A stretch of 64,000 nt of DNA, from positions 62,001 to 126,000 of the forward strand of contig NZ_CP058554.1 in NCBI RefSeq assembly GCF_014109725.1, written 5' to 3'. Shown here in pieces: positions 17,753 to 24,910 of the stretch. The notes beneath the pieces are model-generated. The model was not told where the DNA came from. It did not search any database and worked only from the letters and a program-made list of their open reading frames with translations. The stretch's first letter is position 1. Each line of letters opens with the position of its first letter. Made by a program: the position numbers and the translations under genes. This DNA is from Comamonas piscis. GTDB lineage: Bacteria > Pseudomonadota > Gammaproteobacteria > Burkholderiales > Burkholderiaceae_C.

Positions 17753-18110
17753 GATCAATAAGAAGCCTGCCGACAAGCCCTTGGCCCAGCTGTTGGGACA
17801 GCGCATTGCCGAGTTGCGCAAGTCGCGCCAGTGGACGCAGGCGCAATTGGCAGAGCGGCTGCAGGTAGAGCCTGAGACCATCAGCCGTTTTGAACGCGGC
17901 GCCTCCGTCCCCTCGCTGCATACGCTGGAAAGCCTCGCTGCCATCCTGCGCGTCAGCATCGGCGACCTGCTCGCCCAAAGCTCCACCGCTCCGGATGACC
18001 AGGCCATGCGGATCAGTGCATGGCTGTCGGAGCTGGAGCCGGCGGACCGTGCTTTTGTCACCGGCATCGTGCAGCAGCTTTGTGAGCGGCTGAGATCGCC
18101 TAGTGGGTGA
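17751..18110 (+). CDS. XRE-family HTH regulator (first of two paralogs)
   Basis: A 119-residue protein with a Cro/CI-type helix-turn-helix at ~14-70: IAELRKSRQWTQAQLAERLQ, then VEPETISRFERG and the usual PSLHTLESLAAIL. The C-terminal part (MRISAWLSELEPADRAFVTG) is shared with the paralog at 18344 and may be a dimerisation or sensing segment. There is no Shine-Dalgarno before the ATG, so it may be translated from a leaderless mRNA. A palindrome overlaps the start. Likely a small autoregulated repressor; the target is unknown. Confidence 0.82.
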   Translation: MINKKPADKPLAQLLGQRIAELRKSRQWTQAQLAERLQVEPETISRFERGASVPSLHTLESLAAILRVSIGDLLAQSSTAPDDQAMRISAWLSELEPADRAFVTGIVQQLCERLRSPSG

Positions 18111-18239
18111 ACAACGCTGTTTTCCGTCATCGAAATCGCGGCATCCTCGCATCGCAAAGCAGACAAAAACCGTAGTTCAACAAGGGAACGCAGCTTCCAT
18201 TGACCCCACCGGACTGTGCCATCAACGCGCCTGTTTGTT

Positions 18240-18256
18240 GTCACGTATTTCGTGAC
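18240..18256. promoter_or_regulatory. Palindrome upstream of the second XRE regulator
   Basis: GTCACG-TATTT-CGTGAC is a perfect 6-bp inverted repeat with a 5-base spacer, the size of a typical XRE dimer site, 88 bases before the ATG at 18344. It differs from the palindrome ahead of the first paralog. The rest of the 233-base gap (18111-18343) holds no gene. Confidence 0.35.
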
Positions 18257-18343
18257 GACAGCATTTGAAGAAATCGCGAAACTCGTGCCCTGCCCCCTTC
18301 TCTGCTTGTGCTTGAAGCTGAGGCAGATGGGAGTTGAACGAAT

Positions 18344-18700
18344 ATGGCGAAAAAGAGAGAGTACATCACCAAGCGAGTTGGAAATCGCATTGCGGAGCTC
18401 AGACAATCGCGCAACTGGTCGCAAGCAGAATTGGCATTCCGCCTGCAGGTCGAGCCCGAAACCATTGACCACCTCGAATGCGGAACATCAACGCCTTCGC
18501 TGCAAACGCTAGAGAGCCTCGCGACAGCACTGCAAGTACGCATCAGCGACTTGGTCATCGAACACGCAGCCATTCCCGATCAGCAAGCCATGCAGATCAG
18601 GGCATGGCTTGCTGAGTTGGATCCAGCCGACCACGCGATTGTGACCGGCGTCATACAGCAACTGTGTGAGCGCATGCGCGCACGCGGCGGCCACCACTAA
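18344..18700 (+). CDS. XRE-family HTH regulator (second of two paralogs)
   Basis: A 118-residue paralog of the gene at 17751, alignable over its whole length: RIAELRQSRNWSQAELAFRL, EPETIDHLECG, PSLQTLESLA, MQIRAWLAELDPADHAIVTG. Recognition-helix residues differ (ISRFERG against IDHLECG), so it probably reads another operator. GATGGGAG precedes the ATG by ten bases, unlike the first copy. The Nudix gene follows after 24 bases on the same strand and may be co-transcribed. Confidence 0.82.
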   Translation: MAKKREYITKRVGNRIAELRQSRNWSQAELAFRLQVEPETIDHLECGTSTPSLQTLESLATALQVRISDLVIEHAAIPDQQAMQIRAWLAELDPADHAIVTGVIQQLCERMRARGGHH

Positions 18701-18724
18701 CAACCTACATTTATAGAAGCAAGC

Positions 18725-19192
18725 ATGACTGCAGCAACCCCATGGCGCCCACCCCAGCACATCCAAGTAAAAGCCATCGGCCTGCACTGGCGCGACGGCC
18801 AATTGCTGGCGGCCGAGGTCTTCGATGACGCAGGCCATTTGGTCGGCGTGCGCCCCCTGGGCGGTGGCCTGGAGTTTGGCGAGCGCTGGCAGGAGGCACT
18901 GCAGCGCGAGTTCCAGGAGGAGCTGGGCGTAGCGGTGGAAGTCCAGGGTCCGCCCATCGTGATGGAGAACATCTACACGCACCAAGGCAGCGCGGGCCAT
19001 GAGGTGCTGTTCATCGCCGAAGTCGTTTTTGATGCAGCGCGCTTCGCGCACCAGGACCAGATCCGCTTCCGCGAAAACAATGGAGCGCTCTGCACGGCAC
19101 GCTGGTTTGATCTGGCTGCGCTGGATAAGCCAGGCAGCCCAGCACTCTACCCGGCGGGACTGAAGCAAGCGCTGCGCAAGCCGGTCGCTTGA
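18725..19192 (+). CDS. Nudix hydrolase
   Basis: A 155-residue single-domain protein. The Nudix box is complete (GGLEFGERWQEALQREFQEE plus LGV), giving G-x5-E-x7-REU-x-EE-x-GU, so metal binding and pyrophosphohydrolase activity are expected. The nucleotide substrate cannot be predicted. The C-terminal half (RFRENNGALCTARWFDLAAL) is typical of the family. It lies 24 bases after the second XRE gene and ends just before the tRNA-Phe terminator. Confidence 0.87.
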   Translation: MTAATPWRPPQHIQVKAIGLHWRDGQLLAAEVFDDAGHLVGVRPLGGGLEFGERWQEALQREFQEELGVAVEVQGPPIVMENIYTHQGSAGHEVLFIAEVVFDAARFAHQDQIRFRENNGALCTARWFDLAALDKPGSPALYPAGLKQALRKPVA

Positions 19193-19226
19193 GCGGCATT
19201 CGCGGCCCCAAGCGACAGCCCCAGAC

Positions 19227-19256
19227 GCAAAAAAGCCCATCACGGAGGATGGGCTT
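19227..19256 (-). terminator. Terminator of the left tRNA-Phe
   Basis: A 9-bp stem AAGCCCATC / GATGGGCTT (19233-19241, 19248-19256) read on the - strand ends in TTTTTT. It lies just after the tRNA-Phe 3' end. Confidence 0.75.
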
Positions 19257-19267
19257 CAGAATGCGTT

Positions 19268-19343
19268 TGGTGGCCTGGCGCGGAATCGAACCACGGACAC
19301 GCGGATTTTCAATCCGCTGCTCTACCAACTGAGCTACCGGGCC
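19268..19343 (-). tRNA. tRNA-Phe (GAA), copy 1
   Basis: Read on the - strand: GGCCCGG acceptor, D arm GCTCAGTTGGTAGAGC, anticodon loop TTGAAAA (GAA), TPsiC GGTTCGATTCC and an encoded CCA end; 76 bases. The acceptor has one C-A mismatch. A TATAAT box (- strand, 19357-19362) lies ~14 bases upstream. Identical in sequence to copy 2. Confidence 0.96.
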
Positions 19344-19426
19344 AACACAAGCTAGCATTATAGCCCGCCAGCGAGCCTGGTTTGGAAAATTGGGGAAATA
19401 GATGCGCAGGGCACACAGGCCAGATA

Positions 19427-19462
19427 CAAGAAAGCCTCTGCACCAGATCTGATGCAGAGGCT
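19427..19462 (-). terminator. Terminator of the right tRNA-Phe
   Basis: Stem GCCTCTGCA / TGCAGAGGC (19434-19442, 19453-19461) followed on the - strand by TTTCTT. It separates the two tRNA-Phe genes, so each copy is its own transcription unit. Confidence 0.65.
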
Positions 19463-19472
19463 TGTTGTTTTG

Positions 19473-19548
19473 TGGTGGCCTGGCGCGGAATCGAACCACG
19501 GACACGCGGATTTTCAATCCGCTGCTCTACCAACTGAGCTACCGGGCC
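19473..19548 (-). tRNA. tRNA-Phe (GAA), copy 2
   Basis: Same 76-base sequence as copy 1, 205 bases to its right, with encoded CCA. Its own TATAAT (- strand, 19559-19564) lies ~11 bases upstream and a terminator follows at 19427-19462. The sequences between and around the copies differ apart from the short promoter motif. Confidence 0.96.
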
Positions 19549-19600
19549 CACGAGTGGAATTATAGCCCGAAAAAAAGGGGGCTTTTTCAAAAAACTGAAA

Positions 19601-20296
19601 TCAGTTCTTTTTATTGCGCGTGAGATCCACACCCAGCTGGCGCAGCTTGCGGTACAGGTGGGTGCGTTCCAGGCCGGTCTTCTCGGCGACGCGGGTCATC
19701 GAGCCGCCTTCGCGCGCGAGGTGGAACTCAAAGTAGGCTTTCTCGAAACCGTCGCGTGCTTCGCGCAGTGGGCGGTCCAGGTCAAAGCCTTGGTGTGCAT
19801 TGGGCGCAGCATCGGCTGCCGCGGCAGCAATGGCCACACTGGCAACCACCGGGGCGCTGTAGCCCGTGGGGGTGAAGGTGGGAACCACCTTGCCCGGCGC
19901 CGCCACTGGCGCTGCAGCGGCGGGCGCTGGCACGTTGCGCTGCAAGCCCTGCTCCACTGCCTTGAGCAGCTTTTGCATGGTGATGGGCTTCTCCAAAAAA
20001 GAGAACGCGCCAATGCGCGTCGCTTCCACTGCGGTATCGATGGTGGCGTGGCCACTCATCATGATCACCGGCATGGTGAGCAGGCCGGTCATCGACCACT
20101 CTTTGAGCAGCGACACGCCATCGGTGTCCGGCATCCAGATGTCGAGCAACACCAGGTCGTAGCCGCTTTCGTTGCGGGCCAAGCGCGCCTGGGTGGCGTT
20201 CTCTGCAACGTCCACGCTGTGGCCCTCATCGTTCAGGATCTCCGACAGGAGATCCCGAATTCCCAATTCGTCATCGACAACCAGAATATTTGCCAT
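19601..20296 (-). CDS. NtrX-like response regulator lacking the AAA+ domain
   Basis: A 231-residue protein: receiver domain ~1-118 with acidic pocket D8/D9, phospho-acceptor D52 (LVLLDIWMPDTDG), MMSGHA and the FLEKP lysine. A ~65-residue Ala/Pro-rich linker follows, and a C-terminal Fis-type HTH at ~185-228 (GGSMTRVAEKTGLERTHLYR). Receiver and HTH read like NtrX, but the ~240-residue sigma54-interacting AAA+ domain that normally lies between them is absent, with no GAFTGA or Walker motif. It therefore cannot drive sigma54 open-complex formation as NtrX does. It follows the ntrY-like kinase gene by 39 bases, which makes it the probable partner. Confidence 0.85.
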   Translation of the reverse strand: MANILVVDDELGIRDLLSEILNDEGHSVDVAENATQARLARNESGYDLVLLDIWMPDTDGVSLLKEWSMTGLLTMPVIMMSGHATIDTAVEATRIGAFSFLEKPITMQKLLKAVEQGLQRNVPAPAAAAPVAAPGKVVPTFTPTGYSAPVVASVAIAAAAADAAPNAHQGFDLDRPLREARDGFEKAYFEFHLAREGGSMTRVAEKTGLERTHLYRKLRQLGVDLTRNKKN

Positions 20297-20335
20297 ATTT
20301 TTTGAAAATCCAGTGCAGCAGGTGTGAGAGCTATT

Positions 20336-22627
20336 TTAAATCGCCAACTCTTTTTCGATAGCGAATGATAACGACACTTGAGCACCCAAGATTTTTTCCC
20401 CCTCGACTCGATTAGAGATTTCTACGCGAGCGCCATGCTCGTCCGCTATTTTCTTGACAACGGCCAAGCCCAAGCCGGTACCCCTGGGCTTGGTCGTCAC
20501 GTAGGGCTCGAATGCCTTTTGTAATATATGTTCTGGAAAACCGCAACCGCAGTCAGCAATTGTCAACCGTACCCGCTTGCTGTTGCCTCCAAACCGGGTG
20601 GAGATCCGCACCGCCGGTGCGGAGGTCTCCTTGTCCACCCAGGCCTGTTGGGTTGCATCCTGTGCATTTTGCAGCAAGTTATGGATGACCTGCCGCAATT
20701 GTTGCGCATCGCCCATGATACGTGGGGCTGCGCTATCTAGCTCAGCCTCTACCGGTACCACTGCATTTTCCGCGCCATAAAGATGGAGCACGTCCATCAC
20801 CAAGGCATTGAGGTCCACCGCATGCAGCTCGGCCGCCGGCAAACGCGCGTAGTCGCGGAACTCGTTGACGAGGCGCTTCATCGCATCGACCTGGTCCACG
20901 ATGGTGGTGACTGATTTCTTCAGGATGGCCTGGTCCTGGCCTTCGAGCTTGTTTGCCAGCTTCATCTCCAGCCGCTCGGCCGACAACTGGATCGGCGTGA
21001 GCGGGTTCTTGATCTCATGCGCCAGACGCCGAGCCACCTCGCCCCAGGCCTGGGCGCGCTGGGCCGAGACAATTTCGGAGATGTCATCGAACACCAGCAG
21101 GCGGCGGTTGTCGGGCAAGGTCGCGCCCCGAGCGACCAGATTGATGCTGTTCTGGTTGGGCAGTTGGTTGTTGCCATGCAGCTCATAGGGCTGCTGCCAG
21201 TGGTCGAGGTAGTGCTCGTCGGTCACATCGTGCAGGCGGGAAAACTGCTGGTCCACCTCTTGGGCAAAGGCCTGCAGGCCGGGCAGATCACGCAGCGCGC
21301 GGCCCTCGTAAGCAGCCAGCGGTGCACGCAGGATGCGGGTGGCGCCGGGGTTGCTGGAGTGGATGATGCCGTCGGCATCGAGCACGATGACGCCCGCGGT
21401 CAGGTTATCGAGAATGGTCTGCAGGCTCTGGCGCGCCTCGTCGGTCTGGCGCATGCCGCGCTCCACCGCACGGCGGGCATCCAGCAGCTGCTGGGTCATT
21501 TCGGCGAAGGAGCGGGTCAGGCCGCTCAGCTCGTCCTTGCTCGGCAGCACCGGTTTGGGCCGCAGATTGCCCGATGCGACCTCGCGCACGCCTTCGGCCA
21601 GCACCAAAAGCGGGCGCACCAGCTGGTTGCCCAGCAGCGCTGCCAGCACCACGGCGCCAAACACGGCCAGGAACAGGCTCAGGGTCAGGGTGCCGATGTA
21701 CATGCGCCGCAGGCCATCCCGCGCCAGCGCGCGCTCCTGGTATTCGCGGTTGGCCTCTTGCACCTTGAGCGCATTGATCACCAGCGCGGCGGGCAGCGAC
21801 ATGGTGGCCTGCAAAAAGCGGCCATCGGGGATCACGCCCACGTCGCCATTGGCCACCTGCACCAAGGTTTTGACGCGCACCTTGGACGGGTCGCCGGTGA
21901 TGGCACCGTTGATATCAGCCACCTCTTCGAGACCATCAATCTGAAACGCCCGCTGCTGCTGGGTGGCATTGCGCAGCAAGGTGGCCGAGGGCTTCTCGGG
22001 GTTCAGTACAAAACGGGACAGGCCCGTGCTGGCGATGGCCTGGGAGCTGGCCGACCACAGCACCACATCGTCTGCGCCGAGCTGGTCCTTGATGCGCTCC
22101 AGCACCAGGCCGGATGCGGCGTCGGATATCTGGGACAGCTGGCTGCTGGCGGTGCGGGTGCGCTCGGCCATGGCGTTGGAGGTGGTATCGAGCGTGATGC
22201 GTGCGAGGTTGACGCCGGCGTCGAGTGCGCCTTCGACCTTCACATCGAACCAGCTCTCGATGGAACGCGAGACGAACTGGTAGGACACAAAATAGATCAC
22301 CACGCCGGGCAACACGCCTACCAGCGCAAAGGTGGCCGCCAACTTGAGCAGCAGCTTGCTTCCAAAGCGCCGCGCCATCAGGCGCCGCACCAGGATGACC
22401 ACACCCCAGAGCACCACCAGGCTCAGCACGCAGGCCACGCCGATGTTGACACCCAGCAGCACGCCGTAATAGCGCTCGTACAGCACCCGGTTGTTGGTGG
22501 CGAAAGACAGCAAGAAGAGCAAGACCAGGCCAATGCCGATCATCGTCGACAGGCCCACGATCACCGACCAGCGCGCGCGGCTGGGCCGGTAGGCCACGCG
22601 CATGGACGATGTCTTTTCTATTTTCAC
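20336..22627 (-). CDS. ntrY: NtrY-like membrane histidine kinase
   Basis: A 763-residue sensor kinase. Transmembrane segments lie at ~20-43, 55-82, 92-118 and 309-332, giving a periplasmic loop of ~190 residues. A HAMP (~332-386), a PAS domain (~400-500, AGVIVLDADGIIHSSN) and HisKA follow, with phospho-His H537 in RRLAHEIKNPLTP. The HATPase has N box LLQNAQDA and G boxes DCGCGFP and GTGLGLAVVKKIADEHGA. In other bacteria NtrY/NtrX respond to nitrogen or redox state. The GTG start overlaps the preceding DUF4390 stop by four bases (GTGA), so they are coupled. Confidence 0.9.
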   Translation of the reverse strand: MKIEKTSSMRVAYRPSRARWSVIVGLSTMIGIGLVLLFLLSFATNNRVLYERYYGVLLGVNIGVACVLSLVVLWGVVILVRRLMARRFGSKLLLKLAATFALVGVLPGVVIYFVSYQFVSRSIESWFDVKVEGALDAGVNLARITLDTTSNAMAERTRTASSQLSQISDAASGLVLERIKDQLGADDVVLWSASSQAIASTGLSRFVLNPEKPSATLLRNATQQQRAFQIDGLEEVADINGAITGDPSKVRVKTLVQVANGDVGVIPDGRFLQATMSLPAALVINALKVQEANREYQERALARDGLRRMYIGTLTLSLFLAVFGAVVLAALLGNQLVRPLLVLAEGVREVASGNLRPKPVLPSKDELSGLTRSFAEMTQQLLDARRAVERGMRQTDEARQSLQTILDNLTAGVIVLDADGIIHSSNPGATRILRAPLAAYEGRALRDLPGLQAFAQEVDQQFSRLHDVTDEHYLDHWQQPYELHGNNQLPNQNSINLVARGATLPDNRRLLVFDDISEIVSAQRAQAWGEVARRLAHEIKNPLTPIQLSAERLEMKLANKLEGQDQAILKKSVTTIVDQVDAMKRLVNEFRDYARLPAAELHAVDLNALVMDVLHLYGAENAVVPVEAELDSAAPRIMGDAQQLRQVIHNLLQNAQDATQQAWVDKETSAPAVRISTRFGGNSKRVRLTIADCGCGFPEHILQKAFEPYVTTKPRGTGLGLAVVKKIADEHGARVEISNRVEGEKILGAQVSLSFAIEKELAI

Positions 22628-23220
22628 TGCGCGCTGGCCTCCGGCAGTGGCAACTGGCTTCTGATCTGCAGGTTCAGGCCCTCGTTGTTAAAAGGAGTGA
22701 ACTGAAAGATGCGGGGCAGCTGGCTGCTGTCGAGCCGGAAATTGAACTTGACCAGGTAGTCCACATCGTTGAAGAGTTCATCGGCGCTGGCGATCTTCCA
22801 GTTGCGCACACGCTTGACGACCAGCATCACCTCGTCGAGGCTGTCAAAGCTCTGGCCCAGCGAGGTGACGGCGCCGGCATCGGTGAGCGGCATGCTGGAG
22901 ACATGCAGGCGCCAGCGCCGCGTCAAGGGCTGGTAGCTCACACGCAGATAGCGTGCGGTCTTCTTGGCGGTCTTGTCGCGCCAGTACCAGCGCTCCGAGA
23001 TGATCTGGGCCTCTTGCACAAAATACAGCGCCACGCCTTTGTTGAGCGCATCCTCGATCTGGTCGGGCAAGGCAAATTGCAGTGCCACGGTGGCGAAGGC
23101 ACCGTCGGCATTGCGTACCAGCTGCAGCTCGACTTTCTTCTCGGTATCCGACGCCATGGCCGGTGCCGCTGCGGCAAAGCACAGCACCAGCGCAAGGAGG
23201 AAATGGTGGATCAATCGCAT
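22624..23220 (-). CDS. DUF4390 exported protein
   Basis: A 198-residue protein. The ATG at 23220 begins a clean signal peptide (MRLIHHFLLALVLCFAAAAP, cleavage after AMA). The mature part matches the DUF4390 pattern, including VALYFVQEAQIISERWYWRD and LRVSYQPLTRRWRL. It is predicted periplasmic; its function is unknown. In betaproteobacteria it typically sits between rsmB and ntrY, as here: ten bases after rsmB and overlapping ntrY by four. This coupling suggests a link to NtrY signalling (inference). Confidence 0.85.
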   Translation of the reverse strand: MRLIHHFLLALVLCFAAAAPAMASDTEKKVELQLVRNADGAFATVALQFALPDQIEDALNKGVALYFVQEAQIISERWYWRDKTAKKTARYLRVSYQPLTRRWRLHVSSMPLTDAGAVTSLGQSFDSLDEVMLVVKRVRNWKIASADELFNDVDYLVKFNFRLDSSQLPRIFQFTPFNNEGLNLQIRSQLPLPEASAQ

Positions 23221-23230
23221 ACGGACGGGC

Positions 23231-24634
23231 TCAACGAAGCGGCTTGTGCAGCAGCGCGTAGTAGAAACCGTCATGGTCCCGCGCCAGGCTGCCCAGGCTA
23301 TTGTGACCGGCCTCGCGCAACTGTGGCAACAAATGCCCTGGCGCCGGCAGGCGTTGGGCATCCGGGTGGCGGCTCAGGAACTGCGCCACCTGGCCCTCGC
23401 CCTCTTCATGGAAAACCGAGCAGGTGCAGTACAGCAGCCGGCCGCCGGGCACCACCAGGGGCCATAGCGCTTCGAGCAGCTCGCGTTGTATGGCGGCGAG
23501 CTGGGCGATGTCGGTAGCGCGGCGCAGCCAGCGCACATCGGGCTGGCGGCGCACGATGCCGGAGGCCGAACAGGGCGCATCCAACAAAATTGCATCAAAT
23601 TGCTGCACACCGTGGCGCGCTTGCACCGCTGGCAGCCAAGTTGCCACGTCGCTGCCGCTGGCCACCACCACATCGGCCTGCAGCGACAGGCGCGCCAAGG
23701 TGTCGCCAATGCGTTCGGCGCGCTGGGCATCGATTTCCAGCGCCACCACGTCGATGGGCAAGCTGTCGGTTGCGCATTCCAGCAGATGCGCGGTCTTGCC
23801 ACCGGGCGCGGCACAGGCATCGAGCACATGCAGCGGGCGGCCATCCTGCGGCGCCAGGCCATCCAGCAGCAGCGGCGCCGCCATTTGCGCCGCGCTGTCT
23901 TGCACCGATACCCAGCCTTGCGCAAACTGCGGCAGCTGGTCAACCGGCACGCCGCGCGTCAGCACCAAACCCGCATCGCCCACGCCGACCACGGCCTCAA
24001 TGCCTGCCTCATCGAGCAGGGCCTGGTAGTCCGCACGGCTGCAGCGCTGCAGGTTCACGCGCAGCGCCATCGGCGCCTGGGCATTGTTGGCGGCCACAAT
24101 GGCCTGCCAATCTTGTGGATAGTCTTTTTGCAAGCGGCCCAGCCACCACTGTGGATGGTTGTACTGCGCCACCGACTCTTGGGCCACGGCGCGCAGCAGG
24201 TCATCGCGCTCGCGCAAAAAGCTGCGCAGGCAGCCGTTGATAAAGGCTGATTGCGACTTGGTGGCCGAGCGCTTCTTGGCCGCATCCACCGCCTGGTTGA
24301 CCACGGTGAAGCCGTCGTAGCGCGGCACCTCGGGCAGCAGCAGCGCAAGCGATGTGCACAGCAGCGCATCAACTGCGCTGCCGGGCTTGCGCGGTGCCAG
24401 CTCAGCACGCAGCGCCTCGGCCGTGCCCAGCACGCGCAGCACATCCATCAACAAGGCCTGCACGCCGGCACGCAGTGCCGGATCTACACCGCCCAGCACG
24501 GCGCGAGCCGATTGGCCTTGGCGCACATCCTGCAACGCGCGGGCTACCGCAAGCAGTTGTGCGGACAGGCTGGGGCCTTGGTTGGGCGCCGGGGCGGCGC
24601 GGGAGGGTTGTCGTGGACGGGAAGAGGGGTTCAT
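23231..24634 (-). CDS. rsmB: 16S rRNA (cytosine-967-C5)-methyltransferase RsmB
   Basis: A 467-residue two-part enzyme: N-terminal NusB-like RNA-binding region (~20-160) and C-terminal Rossmann SAM methyltransferase. SAM motif VLDACAAPGGKTAHLLE, motif IV catalytic DAPCSASG and the second cysteine in LLYCTCSVFHEE are visible; the last two give the two-cysteine mechanism of m5C RNA methyltransferases. The ATG at 24634 is preferred to one five codons upstream. It begins the rsmB-DUF4390-ntrY-ntrX series. Confidence 0.93.
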   Translation of the reverse strand: MNPSSRPRQPSRAAPAPNQGPSLSAQLLAVARALQDVRQGQSARAVLGGVDPALRAGVQALLMDVLRVLGTAEALRAELAPRKPGSAVDALLCTSLALLLPEVPRYDGFTVVNQAVDAAKKRSATKSQSAFINGCLRSFLRERDDLLRAVAQESVAQYNHPQWWLGRLQKDYPQDWQAIVAANNAQAPMALRVNLQRCSRADYQALLDEAGIEAVVGVGDAGLVLTRGVPVDQLPQFAQGWVSVQDSAAQMAAPLLLDGLAPQDGRPLHVLDACAAPGGKTAHLLECATDSLPIDVVALEIDAQRAERIGDTLARLSLQADVVVASGSDVATWLPAVQARHGVQQFDAILLDAPCSASGIVRRQPDVRWLRRATDIAQLAAIQRELLEALWPLVVPGGRLLYCTCSVFHEEGEGQVAQFLSRHPDAQRLPAPGHLLPQLREAGHNSLGSLARDHDGFYYALLHKPLR

Positions 24635-24807
24635 GCCAAAGGAGTGCAAAGGCCTGGATGCCGTTGCGGATCAAAAGGAATACTAATCGATATGCCCTGA
24701 AAGGACGCTCTGCAAAGCACCCAGCCCTGCGCCGAGCGCGGGCGAGATGTTTTGCAAAGAGCCATCAAGGGAATGGGAATGGACTGGCGGCCCGACTTCC
24801 AGACATT

Positions 24808-24848
24808 AAAAAACCCGTAATTCCGCGGCGCGAAATTACGGGTTTTCA
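24808..24848 (-). terminator. Terminator of the rpoBC operon
   Basis: A perfect 12-bp stem (AAACCCGTAATT, 24811-24822, with its complement at 24834-24845) is followed on the - strand by TTTTTT. It lies 63 bases after the rpoC stop. Confidence 0.88.
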
Positions 24849-24910
24849 AGAACGCTTTGACGATCTACGCCCCAAACCTGGCCGGTTCGTACCGGCCAGA
24901 GATTGGCGGT

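Noticed and set aside
17326..17761. Several + strand frames overlapping the small two-helix membrane protein
   Set aside because: They lack a placed ribosome-binding site and show no hydrophobic or domain pattern. The - strand frame has both an SD and two clear membrane segments.
21017..22705. A ~560-codon + strand frame opposite the ntrY-like gene
   Set aside because: His/Gln/Gly-rich antisense frame with no domain; the kinase on the other strand is complete.
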